Counted from the stretch's first letter, positions 45,330-55,253 are shown. The stretch: DNA of 64,000 nt from Chitinophagales bacterium (GCA_017303415.1 JAFLBJ010000001.1:2232001-2296000); one strand, 5' to 3'. Translations and numbers: made by a program. Notes: generated by a model from the letters alone, not told the origin.

Positions 45330-46613
45330 TTAGAGGATCTTTTTCATTTTATCGCGGTACTCATCAGCCTTTTCGGGCATCTTTTTCGCGTCGTAGCAGG
45401 CGGAAACGATCTCAGCGATCAGTTTCCAACTTCCTTTCTCACTGGCTTTGATATCGGACTTGTGTTCGTAATAATCGTAGCTGGCCAGTGCATAAGGCAG
45501 CAGCACATCAAACTTCTGGTTGATCTTATCGCGGAGGTCGTTGCGTTTCTTTTGATCAGCCGGAGTCTGGCCTTTGATCAGGCGTTGCTCTTCCTGCATA
45601 TCAAAGGTCAGGTTGTACAGGTGGCGGGCCATTAGTACATTGGCTTCATGACCATCGGTTTGTTGCTTGGCGGCCAGGGCTGCATTCAGGGTCTCTTCGA
45701 TCTTTGTCTGAATCTGTTTGTAATCGGCGGGTTTGGTATCTGACGTGTACGCAAAGTTAAAAAGTTCCACGGCGTAGTTGTACAGCAGGAAATAATTGCC
45801 GGGATACTTCTTGGACACTTCTTCATATTTGGCGAAGCGTTTAGGCATATCGGTCTCCCCTGCTTCATCCACCTGAACCTGGATCCAATAATAATTTTCG
45901 GGGTACAATTGCTGCCCCAGTGAAAGATATTTTTCGGTATTGGCCTTATCCCCTTTTTCCATATAATGCTCAACCAGGAACTGGTAGATATTCATATAGT
46001 CGGGGCCTCCAATTTTAGCATCCGCGATCTGGCTATAGTATCCAACCGCTTCATCCACCTTCTTGGCGTTGTAGGCGGCGGATGCAATGTTTTGTACCAT
46101 GGACGTATCAAAGGCCGGGAAAGAAAAATCGGATTGACCGTTATTATAAACAAACCCTTTTGACTGGATGTATTTTTCTACTTCCCAGGCTTTCTTAAAG
46201 TTTACCAGGGCTCCTTCAAAGGTTTTGTTATTAAAATCATTTACGGCCAGACTGAAATACCCGTTATAGATATCAAATAAGCGGACATTCTGTTCCAGGG
46301 TTCCCAGGATATTCTTGGGATCGATTTCCAGGTGTTTTTTGTATGCTTCAAATGCCTCCCATTTTCCGTCTGCCCCGTTGAGGAGCCCGGCGAGGGCGGC
46401 ATCTTTGGACACTTCATTGTAAACGACGGATTTGTAATACCAGATCCCTTCGTTCTTTTTCATGCTTTTCTCATTGGCCATGTATTTATCTACCATATCC
46501 TTGGCCTTGGTCCAGTCCTGTTTTCCGATAGCTTCCTTGATATCATCGATCTTCTGACCGAATACCATTACGGCGAAGAAAGCAAGCAGGGCCGTTAACG
46601 TGAATTTTTGCAT
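45330..46613 (-). CDS. Secreted TPR-repeat protein
   Basis: 427 residues. Sec signal peptide (ALLAFFAVMVFGQ). The rest is helical with TPR-like units throughout (DIKEAIGKQDWTKAKDMVDKY; AAYNAKKVDEAVGYYSQIADAK; VLMARHLYNLTFDMQEEQRL). No enzymatic motif. It is 51 bp downstream of gyrA on the same strand; such a pair is seen in related genomes to my knowledge, but a functional link is not known. Confidence 0.8.
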   Translation of the reverse strand: MQKFTLTALLAFFAVMVFGQKIDDIKEAIGKQDWTKAKDMVDKYMANEKSMKKNEGIWYYKSVVYNEVSKDAALAGLLNGADGKWEAFEAYKKHLEIDPKNILGTLEQNVRLFDIYNGYFSLAVNDFNNKTFEGALVNFKKAWEVEKYIQSKGFVYNNGQSDFSFPAFDTSMVQNIASAAYNAKKVDEAVGYYSQIADAKIGGPDYMNIYQFLVEHYMEKGDKANTEKYLSLGQQLYPENYYWIQVQVDEAGETDMPKRFAKYEEVSKKYPGNYFLLYNYAVELFNFAYTSDTKPADYKQIQTKIEETLNAALAAKQQTDGHEANVLMARHLYNLTFDMQEEQRLIKGQTPADQKKRNDLRDKINQKFDVLLPYALASYDYYEHKSDIKASEKGSWKLIAEIVSACYDAKKMPEKADEYRDKMKKIL

Positions 46614-46664
46614 TTTCGAATGTTTATAATAAAAGATTGGTTAAGCCTTTTTTACCTAATTTGA

Positions 46665-49229
46665 TCACTCAGCAGATGGATTTTCGTTTCCAGGGGTTGC
46701 GTCAGGTGTCAGATTCTCGGTGCCGGCAGTCCCATTTTCTTCTCCGGGTTGTTCGTCGATCCGGGTGATGGCGGCGATCTCATCGCCATTATCCAGACGG
46801 ATCAATTTAACACCCTGGGTGGCCCTTCCCTGTTCACTGATGTCAGCTACTTTCATCCGGATGGTCACTCCGCTACGGCAAGTGATCATCAGGTCATCCG
46901 AATCGTTGACGCCAAGTATCCCGACCAATTTACCAGTTTTTTCGGTTACGTTGATCGTTTTCACGCCTTTTCCTCCCCGATTGGTAATCCGGTATTCATC
47001 CACGGCTGTCCTTTTTCCGTACCCTTGTTCGCTCACCACCAATACAGTCTTAGATGCTTCCGTTACAGGATTTACACATAGCATTCCGATAACCGCATCA
47101 TCGGCTTCATCCACATCAATCCCTGCAACACCAATGGCACCACGTCCGGTGGGTCGAACTTTTTCTTCGGGGAATCGAATCGCCCTGCCGCTCTTCACGG
47201 CCATCATGATCTCGCACTGGCCATCGGTAAGTTTCGCATCCAGCAATTCATCGCCTTCTATAATGGTGATGGCATTGACACCGGTCTGGCGCGGACGGCT
47301 AAAGTCTTCCAGTTCCGTTTTCTTGATGATCCCTTTCCGGGTGCAAAGCACAATATCATGGCCTTTTACAAAGGTTTCATCTTTCAGGTCTTTTACATCA
47401 ATTACCGCACGTACCTTATCATCCGGGGGTATCTGCACCAGGTTCTGTATGGCGCGTCCTTTACTGGTCTTCTCCCCTTCCGGAATCTCATACACATTCA
47501 ACCAATAACAACGTCCTTTCTCTGTAAAGATCAGCAGGGTATGGTGGGTAGAGCAGACAAAGAGGTGTTCGATAAAATCTTCTTCCCTCGTTTTACCTCC
47601 AATTGATCCTCTTCCTCCGCGACGCTGGGCCCGGTATTCTTCGGCAGGGGTGCGTTTGATATAACCGAGGTGGGAAATGGTGATCACTACATCCTCTTCT
47701 TTGATCAGGTCCTTTATTTTTACTTCATCATCGAGGTAGGTGATCTCGGTCTTGCGTTCATCCCCAAATTTATCTTTGATCTCGATCAGTTCGGCTTTGA
47801 TGATCTCAAACCTTTTTGCTTCATCGGACAACAGGTCTTTCAGGTAAGCGATCAGCTTCATCAATTCATCATATTCTTCCCGGATCTTATCACGCTCCAT
47901 GCCGGTGAGGCGTTGGAGACGAAGTTCGAGAATGGCTTTTGCCTGGATTTCATCCAATCCCCAGCCTGCATTGACCAGGTTTTCTTTGGCGATATCCGGC
48001 GTAGAGGAGGCCCGGATCATCGCGATCACTTCATCGAGGTGATCCAATGCGATGAGGTAACCCAGGAGCAGGTGGGCTTTTTTCTCCGCTTCTGCCAGTT
48101 CGTATTTGGTTCGGCGAACCACTACCTCATGACGGAATTCAATGAATTCGGAGATAAGATCCCGGACATTAAGTGTCCGTGGTCTTCCTTTTACAAGGGC
48201 GACATTATTGATACCATAGCTGGTTTGGAGCTCGGTATGTTTGTAGAGTTGGTTGATGATGACATTGGCGATCGCGTCCCTTTTCAGGTCGATCACGATC
48301 CGGGTGCCTTCTTTTTCGTTGGATTCGTTGTTTACGTGGGCTATACCGTCGATCACCTTTTCATTGACCAGGGCACCGATTCTTTCGGTAAGGGTGTCGC
48401 GGCTTACCTGGTAGGGCACTTCGGTAATAATCACCTGCTCACGTCCCGAAGGCTTGGTATCGACATGGAGTTTTCCGCGGAGTACGACCCGGCCCCGCCC
48501 AAAATGCATGGCGGCCTTCACCCCTTCCATTCCATAGATGATACCCCCGGTGGGAAAATCAGGACCTTTGACATGTTGCATCAAACCTTCCACGGTGATC
48601 TCCCGGTCATCAATATAGGCGATACATCCATCGATCACTTCGCTCAGGTTATGGGGCATCATATTGGTGGCCATACCTACGGCGATACCGCTGGAGCCAT
48701 TGATCAATAACTGGGGTATCCGGGAAGGAAGGACGGTTGGTTCCTTTTCGGTATCATCAAAGTTGAACTGGAAGTCAACTGTATCCTTCTCAATGTCATC
48801 CAGCAGGCTTTCAGCAAGTCTTTTCAGCCTGGCTTCGGTATAACGCATGGCTGCAGGGCCATCTCCATCCTGGGTACCAAAGTTTCCCTGTTTGTCGATC
48901 AGCGGGTACCGCATATTCCAATCCTGGGCCATACGCACCATGGCGTCGTAAACGGCAGTGTCCCCGTGAGGATGGTATTTACCCAACACTTCCCCGACGA
49001 TACGGGCTGATTTCTTAAAAGGGCGGTTAAAATTGATCCCCAATTCATTCATGGCAAAGAGGATCCGGCGATGGACGGGTTTGAACCCATCCCGGACATC
49101 CGGCAGGGCGCGTCCGACTATGACCGACATCGAATAATCGATATAGGCCGTCTTCATCTGTTCCTCAATATTGACCGGAATGATCCGGTCCTGATCATTG
49201 GTTTCCTGTGGCACTAAGCTTTCGTCCAT
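46665..49229 (-). CDS. gyrA: DNA gyrase subunit A
   Basis: 854 residues. Catalytic tyrosine at ~130 ([10 protein letters not shown]) and the GyrA box QRRGGRG at ~535-541, which separates gyrase from topoisomerase IV, are both present; six C-terminal beta-pinwheel blades follow. The quinolone-resistance region reads [10 protein letters not shown]: Thr91 stands where E. coli has Ser83 and Asp95 matches Asp87. Thr at the first site is natural in many phyla and is not evidence of resistance. The C-terminus is an acidic, Pro/Glu-rich tail. gyrB is not in the window. Confidence 0.97.
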   Translation of the reverse strand: MDESLVPQETNDQDRIIPVNIEEQMKTAYIDYSMSVIVGRALPDVRDGFKPVHRRILFAMNELGINFNRPFKKSARIVGEVLGKYHPHGDTAVYDAMVRMAQDWNMRYPLIDKQGNFGTQDGDGPAAMRYTEARLKRLAESLLDDIEKDTVDFQFNFDDTEKEPTVLPSRIPQLLINGSSGIAVGMATNMMPHNLSEVIDGCIAYIDDREITVEGLMQHVKGPDFPTGGIIYGMEGVKAAMHFGRGRVVLRGKLHVDTKPSGREQVIITEVPYQVSRDTLTERIGALVNEKVIDGIAHVNNESNEKEGTRIVIDLKRDAIANVIINQLYKHTELQTSYGINNVALVKGRPRTLNVRDLISEFIEFRHEVVVRRTKYELAEAEKKAHLLLGYLIALDHLDEVIAMIRASSTPDIAKENLVNAGWGLDEIQAKAILELRLQRLTGMERDKIREEYDELMKLIAYLKDLLSDEAKRFEIIKAELIEIKDKFGDERKTEITYLDDEVKIKDLIKEEDVVITISHLGYIKRTPAEEYRAQRRGGRGSIGGKTREEDFIEHLFVCSTHHTLLIFTEKGRCYWLNVYEIPEGEKTSKGRAIQNLVQIPPDDKVRAVIDVKDLKDETFVKGHDIVLCTRKGIIKKTELEDFSRPRQTGVNAITIIEGDELLDAKLTDGQCEIMMAVKSGRAIRFPEEKVRPTGRGAIGVAGIDVDEADDAVIGMLCVNPVTEASKTVLVVSEQGYGKRTAVDEYRITNRGGKGVKTINVTEKTGKLVGILGVNDSDDLMITCRSGVTIRMKVADISEQGRATQGVKLIRLDNGDEIAAITRIDEQPGEENGTAGTENLTPDATPGNENPSAE

Positions 49230-49272
49230 ACGTTCTTATTAAGGGCTTTTTTTTCGGCTTTTTTGCGGTCTG

Positions 49273-49280
49273 CAAATGTA
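49273..49280 (-). promoter_or_regulatory. Putative -7 box of gyrA
   Basis: TACATTTG on the minus strand, a perfect TAnnTTTG match, 43 nt upstream of the gyrA start. No -33 element is clear. The bases between contain T- and A-rich runs. Confidence 0.45.
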
Positions 49281-49448
49281 CCGGAATTGGCCCTAATACC
49301 GACCCGGAATCCGGTGTTTTTTAGGCCTAATTTATCCACCTGTGTTGGTCTGGCAAACCCTGGCCAGACACCCGATATAACAAGGCTTTTACATTATCGG
49401 GTATGTTTTTTTCGTAGTTTTATCGCAGTACCAAACTCTGGACGGGTT

Positions 49449-50762
49449 ATGTCAACTTACCGCATGCTTCGCAGCAATAGGGAGATAGGGCCTTATTCGC
49501 TGGACGAGATCATTTCCCTTGGACTAAAGCCCTACGACCTGATATGGGTTGATGGGAAAAGTGCAGCCTGGCGATATCCCAGTGAGATCGCTGAACTGAA
49601 GCCCTACGCCCCCGTAGTAGAGGAGCAGCCTTATGACCGGTTCTTCAAACGCCCCATCGCCTCGCAATCCCAGCAGGAAAAAAAGGAACCTGTCGTGGAA
49701 AAGCAGGATGCCAACTCCAGCAAATCAGAAGAACCCCAACCCGAAAAGAAACCTGCCTATTCTACCATTGTGGTGGTGATGCCCAAAAAGGATAATACCC
49801 GCGTTACGGTTATTAAACCCGTGGAAAAAGCCACTGAAATGGTGACACCAAAGGAGAAAGAACAGCCTGTCGTAAAAATTGAAGATACTCCCCTGATATC
49901 CCTGGAAAAGACGGAAGAACCCGAAGTTGAAGTGGTTCAAATGGAGACGAAAATGGAGCGGTCGCTGGACGAGATCAAGGAAATGTATGTAAAGACCTTG
50001 CATGACCGGAAAGAGAGATTCAGTCGTCGCAAGCGATTCAATAATGCCGGCCGGTATGCATTGGCCGCGTTTTTTGTGGGAGTGCTTGGAACACTGGTTT
50101 ACCTGACGCTGACCAATAAGCCCCCCCAACCGGAGGCCTTTGGGGCCAATACCCAGGTGAACCCGGTGCAAAATGAAACAGAGACACAGACACCCGGTTT
50201 ATTTCCTGCGGTGAATCTGGAAACCGCTAACCAGGGTGAAAGCCTTCGTGAGGACTTACAGGAACCAACTGTGAACAATCCAGGCAAAAAACCAGGGGGT
50301 AAAAATAATCCGGCCACTACCCCACTTATCGAGCCGGGACAGGACAAAGAAGATCAATCTATCACGGAGCAGAAACCAGTAAGCTCTTTGGAGGCAGATA
50401 CCCGGGAGAAAAAGACAAGGAATGAAAAAGATGGAATCCCTCGTTCCTCCGAGGAGTTATCCCGGCTTGTGTCTGTCAATGCCAATGAATATAAAAGGGC
50501 CGCTTTTGGCGGGATCAAGGATCTGCAATTAACAGTCTCCAACAAATCCTCCTTTGTGTTGGACCAGGTGCTGGTCGAATTATCTTATCTCAAGCCCAGT
50601 GAATTACCTTTAACCACCGAGACGATCACTTTCCGGTCGGTAGCCCCTAATGGTTCAATGACCATCAAGATTCCCGATAATAACCGGGGAATCAAGGTGA
50701 CCTATAAGATAAAACAGGTCGTCTCGGGTGAATGGAGTGAGGAATGGGCAAAGAATGAATGA
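49449..50762 (+). CDS. GYF_2-domain membrane protein, unknown function
   Basis: 437 residues from ATG 49449; a longer frame to 49263 has no family support. Residues ~1-50 resemble a GYF_2 (DUF4339) domain (LRSNREIGPYSLDEII and DLIWVDGKSAAW, with the usual aromatic residues). A long Pro/Glu/Lys-rich linker and coiled region follow, then one transmembrane helix (~201-222). Outside are a low-complexity stretch and a C-terminal ~95-residue beta domain (GIKDLQLTVSNKSSFVLDQV; VAPNGSMTIKIPDNNRG). It looks like a scaffold joining cytoplasm and periplasm. No neighbour explains the role; gyrA is divergent. Confidence 0.6.
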   Translation: MSTYRMLRSNREIGPYSLDEIISLGLKPYDLIWVDGKSAAWRYPSEIAELKPYAPVVEEQPYDRFFKRPIASQSQQEKKEPVVEKQDANSSKSEEPQPEKKPAYSTIVVVMPKKDNTRVTVIKPVEKATEMVTPKEKEQPVVKIEDTPLISLEKTEEPEVEVVQMETKMERSLDEIKEMYVKTLHDRKERFSRRKRFNNAGRYALAAFFVGVLGTLVYLTLTNKPPQPEAFGANTQVNPVQNETETQTPGLFPAVNLETANQGESLREDLQEPTVNNPGKKPGGKNNPATTPLIEPGQDKEDQSITEQKPVSSLEADTREKKTRNEKDGIPRSSEELSRLVSVNANEYKRAAFGGIKDLQLTVSNKSSFVLDQVLVELSYLKPSELPLTTETITFRSVAPNGSMTIKIPDNNRGIKVTYKIKQVVSGEWSEEWAKNE

Positions 50763-50785
50763 CAATGGCCATAGGGTAAGGAAAA

Positions 50786-51364
50786 CTATTTCCCGCCACC
50801 AAGCCCGATCATCAACGAGATCTGCAATACTCCGTTCTTAAAATCTGGATCGATGGAACTGCTCGTAAAGTCTCCCACTTTCGACAAACCCGCCATGTAG
50901 CGTGCTCCCAATCCAAATCCGGATTTTCCCTGAATGCCTAAACCGGCACCAATGGAGAGATCCAGATCTTTGGCAAATTCATTGAAAGTCTGGTTGCCTA
51001 TATCTTCACTGATCTTAAAGGAGACCTGAGGGCCTGCTTCCAGGTAGAAATTTCCTGATGGTTTAAATTTCAGCATAACAGGGACAGCGATATATGTAGC
51101 TTTCCAGGTTTCTGTATTTCCTGCATCTTCTAATTTGGACCCTTGGGAAGAGATCAAAACTTCGGGTTGTACCGACAATCCGGCAAATTGAATATTGAGA
51201 TAAGCACCGCCATGAAAGGCCACGATGGCTTTGTTCTTTATGGTTCCGAAATCGCCTCCGGTGAAATTGGTGATATTAGCTCCGCCTTTTAATCCAAAAT
51301 GCAGGGATTGGGAAGAAGCACTTACTCCGGCGAATAAGAGTCCGAGGATCAGAATTCTTTTCAT
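50786..51364 (-). CDS. Outer-membrane beta-barrel (porin-like) protein
   Basis: 192 residues. Signal peptide to SASSQ, then an outer-membrane beta-barrel of the PF13568-like type: LHFGLKGGANITNF opening, FAGLSVQPEVLISSQGSKL, a conserved GLGIQGKSGFGLGARYM and a last strand GVLQISLMIGLGG. Such small barrels are common in Bacteroidota with unknown cargo. Convergent with the GYF_2 gene and divergent from the saccharopine dehydrogenase-like gene. Confidence 0.85.
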   Translation of the reverse strand: MKRILILGLLFAGVSASSQSLHFGLKGGANITNFTGGDFGTIKNKAIVAFHGGAYLNIQFAGLSVQPEVLISSQGSKLEDAGNTETWKATYIAVPVMLKFKPSGNFYLEAGPQVSFKISEDIGNQTFNEFAKDLDLSIGAGLGIQGKSGFGLGARYMAGLSKVGDFTSSSIDPDFKNGVLQISLMIGLGGGK

Positions 51365-51419
51365 ATACCAAGATTTTTATAAAATTAGTACAATCTTTGG
51401 ACCAGAATAAATTTATTAC

Positions 51420-52703
51420 ATGCATCAGATATTGTTGTTGGGTGCCGGAAAGTCAGCTACGGTCTTAATTGATTATCTTTTAGAAAATGCAAGTCGGGAA
51501 AACTGGTTCCTTACCCTGGCAGATATGAACCTGGAGGCTGCTAAAAACAAATTGGGGAGCTCTCCCCATGGAAAGGCAGTTGCAATCGATATTCAGCAGC
51601 CAGAAGAACGAAATAAGTTTATTGCTGCATCAGATATTGTTATATCCCTGCTCCCTCCCACTTTACACCAATTAGCCGCCTTGAGTTGTGTGGAAATGGG
51701 GAAACACTTACTTACGGCATCGTATGTCGACGAATCGATCCAAAAATTAGCTAATGTCATTGAACAAAAAGGATTGCTTTTTTTATGTGAAATGGGTTTG
51801 GATCCGGGTATCGACCACATGAGCGCGATGAAGATCATTGATGGAATTCATGCCAAGGGTGGTAAGGTCAATCGTTTCCTATCTCATTGCGGCGGGCTGG
51901 TTGCACCGGAAAGCGATGATAACCCCTGGCATTATAAGATCAGTTGGAACCCGCGCAACATCATCCTGGCGGGATCAGCGGGTGCAGTTTATAAAGAAAA
52001 TAATCAGGAGACACGAAAACCCTATACACAGGTTTTTGAATCCTGCCCAGCTATCTCTGTACCGGGTCTTCCTGCCCTTGCCTGGTATCCCAACCGCGAC
52101 TCCCTCGCCTATATTCCACTTTATCACCTGGAAGAGGCGCATACCTTTATTCGCACCACCCTGCGCTATAAATCCTTTTGTGAAGCCTGGCAGGGAATTG
52201 TAGCGGCCGGGTTGACCAGTGTGGTGGATAAAGTAGAACCTGGCACTACATATAAAGACTGGTCATCCGGATTAAGCAAGGTGCAAAAGGAGAATCATTT
52301 TGAAGCCTACTCATTTCTGGGCCTCTTTGATGACCGGAAGATCGAACCTCCTGTGCGTGATTCCGCCACCATCCTTCAGGAACTGACCGAACAAAAACTG
52401 ATCCTGTCCCCTTCTGATAAGGATATGATCGTCATGATACACGAACTGGAATATGAAATAAATAATCAGCCCTACCAGTTGACCAGCCACCTGGTGGTTA
52501 AAGGCAGGGACCATCTGCGTACAGCCATGGCAAAAACGGTTGGACTCCCATTGGGAATCGCGGCCAAATTCATTTTAAATGGAACTATCCGTTCAAAAGG
52601 GCTAAAGATACCTACCGAATCCGCTATTTATTTACCCGTACTTAAAGAGTTGGAAAAGGAAGGAATTTGTTTTGAGGAAAAGCAAGAAACTATTAGCTAT
52701 TAG
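51420..52703 (+). CDS. Saccharopine dehydrogenase-family NAD(P)-dependent oxidoreductase
   Basis: 427 residues. Rossmann N-terminus with GAGKSATVLIDYL, the DPGIDHMSAMKIID segment and a saccharopine dehydrogenase C-terminal domain (FLSHCGGLVAPESDDNPWHY). The family acts on saccharopine in lysine catabolism or on related amino-acid conjugates. This length and layout match the glutamate-forming saccharopine reductase (LYS9-like) enzymes; the reaction is inferred. Its stop overlaps the convergent sirtuin gene by 4 bp. Confidence 0.85.
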   Translation: MHQILLLGAGKSATVLIDYLLENASRENWFLTLADMNLEAAKNKLGSSPHGKAVAIDIQQPEERNKFIAASDIVISLLPPTLHQLAALSCVEMGKHLLTASYVDESIQKLANVIEQKGLLFLCEMGLDPGIDHMSAMKIIDGIHAKGGKVNRFLSHCGGLVAPESDDNPWHYKISWNPRNIILAGSAGAVYKENNQETRKPYTQVFESCPAISVPGLPALAWYPNRDSLAYIPLYHLEEAHTFIRTTLRYKSFCEAWQGIVAAGLTSVVDKVEPGTTYKDWSSGLSKVQKENHFEAYSFLGLFDDRKIEPPVRDSATILQELTEQKLILSPSDKDMIVMIHELEYEINNQPYQLTSHLVVKGRDHLRTAMAKTVGLPLGIAAKFILNGTIRSKGLKIPTESAIYLPVLKELEKEGICFEEKQETISY

Positions 52704-53386
52704 CCTCCGGACTTTAAAATTTTTATCAGATCTGAAACTCCTTCTGTTGCCGGCTTTTCAATGGTTATCAGGTTTTGTTGGCGGGACGTGTAGGGAATCC
52801 TTTTATCAATGATGAATTTTGGAATGGCAGGTTGCGCAAAATCTACCAGTCCAGCTGCCGGATATACCACGAGGGATGTGCCTACTACCACAAAAATATC
52901 CGCTTCACGTACCAGCGGAACCGCGGCATCCATCATCGGGACCGATTCGCCAAACCAAACAATATGCGGCCTGAGTTGCGCTCCATCTTCCGCTGTATCT
53001 CCAAGCCTTATATCTCCTGTGATGGGGTAGATCAGTTTTGCATTGGATTCGCTACGCATTTTCAAAATCTCCCCATGAAGGTGCAGGACCCGGGTGGAAC
53101 CGGCCCTTTCATGAAGGTCATCAATGTTTTGTGTAATGATGGTTACGTCAAAATCTTTTTCCAGTTCGGCCAGTCCTGTATGCGCGGCATTGGGTTTCGC
53201 TTCGAGTACTCCTTTTCTTCGCACGTTATAGAATTCAAGCACCAATTCCGGATCCTTTCGCCAGGCTTGAAAAGTGGCCACGTCTTCTACCCTATATCCT
53301 TCCCACAGGCCATCACTGTCGCGAAAGGTTTTCAGACCACTTTCCGCACTAACTCCCGCACCTGTTAACACTACCATTTTTTTCAT
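52700..53386 (-). CDS. Sirtuin-type NAD-dependent deacylase without zinc cysteines
   Basis: 228 residues from ATG 53386; a TTG two codons earlier is also possible. NAD+-dependent lysine deacylase fold: GAGVSAESGLKTFRD nucleotide loop, TQNIDDLHERAG, catalytic His 104 (LHLHGE), and VVVGTSLVVYPAAG. Tyr 53 and Arg 56 (FYNVRRK) match the acyl-pocket pair of SIRT5/CobB, which favours succinyl or malonyl groups. Where other sirtuins have a Cys4 zinc site after HGE, this one has RSESNAKLIY, and the whole protein has no cysteine. The fold is therefore zinc-free; similar forms exist in Bacteroidota to my knowledge. Confidence 0.9.
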   Translation of the reverse strand: MKKMVVLTGAGVSAESGLKTFRDSDGLWEGYRVEDVATFQAWRKDPELVLEFYNVRRKGVLEAKPNAAHTGLAELEKDFDVTIITQNIDDLHERAGSTRVLHLHGEILKMRSESNAKLIYPITGDIRLGDTAEDGAQLRPHIVWFGESVPMMDAAVPLVREADIFVVVGTSLVVYPAAGLVDFAQPAIPKFIIDKRIPYTSRQQNLITIEKPATEGVSDLIKILKSGG

Positions 53387-53389
53387 ATC

Positions 53390-53397
53390 CAAATTTA
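53390..53397 (-). promoter_or_regulatory. Putative -7 box of the sirtuin gene
   Basis: TAAATTTG on the minus strand, a perfect TAnnTTTG match, ends 3 nt before the ATG; TTTG at 53417-53414, 16 nt further up, is a fair -33 element. The start codon would lie at the 5' end of the mRNA. Confidence 0.55.
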
Positions 53398-53429
53398 GGC
53401 GTAAAACTTACCGCAAAGCCTTTATGATG

Positions 53430-53834
53430 TTACATTCCTGCGAGTTCGAGAATGATCTTGTATTCTTCTTCGGTGACGGGTTGAACGGATAAACGGCCTA
53501 ATCGGATCAGCGCCATGTTGGCCAATCTTTTGTCCTTTTTAATGGTATCCAGGGAAACCGGCTTCTTTAGTTTTTTATAGGCTTTAAGGTCTACAGCGAC
53601 CCAGGCCTCTTCATCCGTAGTAGGGTCCTGATAAGATTCCTTGGCTACTTTTGCTATGCCCACGATCTCGAGACCTTCATTGCTGTGATAATAAAATACC
53701 TCCTCCCCTTCCTTCATCGATCTCAGGTTATTCCTGGCAGCATAGTTACGTACCCCATCCCACATCGTTTGTTTATCTTTTTCAAACTGATCCCAGGAAT
53801 ACTTAAACGGTTCTGATTTAACAAGCCAGTACAT
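53430..53834 (-). CDS. EVE-domain protein
   Basis: 134 residues from ATG 53834, the family start MYWLVKSEP; the longer frame from 53891 has no support. One EVE domain (SWDQFEKDKQTMWDGVRNY; GEEVFYYHSNEG; IVGIAKVAKESYQDP). EVE domains belong to the PUA-like fold and bind modified bases such as 5-methylcytosine; in bacteria they can act with restriction or toxin modules, but no such partner is here. Human THYN1 is the nearest named relative in type. Confidence 0.92.
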   Translation of the reverse strand: MYWLVKSEPFKYSWDQFEKDKQTMWDGVRNYAARNNLRSMKEGEEVFYYHSNEGLEIVGIAKVAKESYQDPTTDEEAWVAVDLKAYKKLKKPVSLDTIKKDKRLANMALIRLGRLSVQPVTEEEYKIILELAGM

Positions 53835-53951
53835 AGTTGGTTCTTTAGTTACAAATTCATTACGAAAATAAAATTTCTTTTCATCTGGCAATCCAATCTT
53901 TCTCCACCTGCGTATCTATTGCAAATTGTTTCACCAAACCTCAAACAAACT

Positions 53952-54509
53952 ATGAAACGGATCAAACAATCAGCTTTACTATTTTTGGCCTCTTTGTTTT
54001 TCATCCAAACACAGGCTCAGAAAGAGAACACGGTTGAAGTAGGCGGCGCCCCCATGTATCCTTCGAAAAACATTGTGGAGAATGCGGTCAATTCAAAAGA
54101 CCATACCACGCTGGTGGCTGCTGTGAAGGCGGCCGGCCTGGTGGAGACTCTCCAATCTGATGGACCTTTTACCGTATTTGCTCCTACCAATGCAGCCTTC
54201 GACCTGTTGCCGAAGGGTACAGTGGAGACCCTGTTGAAACCAGAGAATAAAGCCACATTGACCAAGGTACTAACCTATCATGTTGTGTCTGGAAAGATCG
54301 ATGCCAAAGAACTGGTGCGTCGCATCAAAGAAGGCAATGGAAAAACAGAATTGACCACTGTTGCCGGAGGAAAACTCTGGGCCATGATGGAAGGTAAGAA
54401 CGTGGTATTAAAAGATGAGAAAGGTGGGATGGCTACCGTGACCATCAAAGATGTTTATCAAAAGAATGGGGTGATCCATGTGATCGACCATGTGGTCCTT
54501 CCCCAATAA
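53952..54509 (+). CDS. Secreted fasciclin-domain protein
   Basis: 185 residues from ATG 53952. Signal peptide to QTQAQ. One fasciclin (FAS1/beta-Ig-H3) domain: HTTLVAAVKAAGLVETL, the FTVFAPTNAAFDLLPKGT core, LTYHVVSGKI and the closing GVIHVIDHVVLP. FAS1 domains mediate adhesion or extracellular binding. No further domain. It converges on the LutA-like gene with a 5-bp gap. Confidence 0.93.
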   Translation: MKRIKQSALLFLASLFFIQTQAQKENTVEVGGAPMYPSKNIVENAVNSKDHTTLVAAVKAAGLVETLQSDGPFTVFAPTNAAFDLLPKGTVETLLKPENKATLTKVLTYHVVSGKIDAKELVRRIKEGNGKTELTTVAGGKLWAMMEGKNVVLKDEKGGMATVTIKDVYQKNGVIHVIDHVVLPQ

Positions 54510-54514
54510 TTGAA

Positions 54515-55234
54515 CTACCATCCACTGGCGAGTACATCTGCCAGGTGCATTGTCTGCAGGGCATGTCCGTTTTTTCGGATATAGCCCTGCAGGTGCATCA
54601 GGCAGGACAGATCGGTAGAGATCAAGTATTGTGCTCCGGTAGCCAGGGCATTTTCCACCTTCTGCTCACCCATGGCCACGGAAATGGATTCATATTTAAC
54701 GGCAAAGGTTCCACCAAAACCACAACAGGTTTCCACATCGTTCATTTCAACCAACTCCAATCCCTTTACTTTCTCCAATAACTTCCGGGGTTCTTTTTTT
54801 ATGCCACATTCCCGTAGCCCGGCGCAACTGTCATGATAAGTGGCTTTGCCTTTCAGCGTGGCACCGAGATCGGTAACCTGCAGAACATTTACCAAAAACT
54901 CTGAGAACTCATAGATGCGACCGGTGAGTTCCTTTACTTCATTGTGACGGGAAGAGTTATCAAACAGCTTGGTGTAGTAGTTCCTGACAAAACCAACGCA
55001 ACTCGCACTGGGGCCGACAATGTACTCTGCCTCTTTGAAATCATCTACAAATTTGGCTCCTACGGAGCGTGCCTCATCCCAAAAACCCGCATTGAAAGCA
55101 GGTTGCCCGCAACATGTCTGGTTTGTATTGTAATTGACCACACAGCCTGTTTTTTCCAGCACCTTGACCATATTAAAGCCGGTTTCAGGATAAAGCTGGT
55201 CAACAAAACAAGGTATGAAAAGATGTACGTTCAT
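54515..55234 (-). CDS. LutA/YkgE-like (Fe-S)-binding oxidoreductase subunit
   Basis: 239 residues. Two CCG domains with cysteine-rich cores (TCCGQPAFNAGF near 41; TCCGFGGTF near 169) of the heterodisulfide-reductase/glycolate-oxidase type, and other conserved cysteines (HDSCAGLRECG). LutA works with LutB and LutC in L-lactate oxidation; neither partner is in the window, so its electron partner is unknown. Last gene of the pdhA-TPR-ribH run with a 19-bp gap after ribH. Confidence 0.85.
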   Translation of the reverse strand: MNVHLFIPCFVDQLYPETGFNMVKVLEKTGCVVNYNTNQTCCGQPAFNAGFWDEARSVGAKFVDDFKEAEYIVGPSASCVGFVRNYYTKLFDNSSRHNEVKELTGRIYEFSEFLVNVLQVTDLGATLKGKATYHDSCAGLRECGIKKEPRKLLEKVKGLELVEMNDVETCCGFGGTFAVKYESISVAMGEQKVENALATGAQYLISTDLSCLMHLQGYIRKNGHALQTMHLADVLASGW

Positions 55235-55253
55235 GGTGTTCCGGGGAACGGGT

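Noticed and set aside
47670..48710. 346-codon open frame on the plus strand antisense to gyrA
   Set aside because: It lies wholly within gyrA, has an odd Phe/Asp/Gly-rich composition as expected from reading the gene backwards, and shows no domain.
49061..49229. Thr at the gyrA Ser83 site as quinolone resistance
   Set aside because: Thr is a natural residue here in many bacteria and Asp87-equivalent is unchanged.
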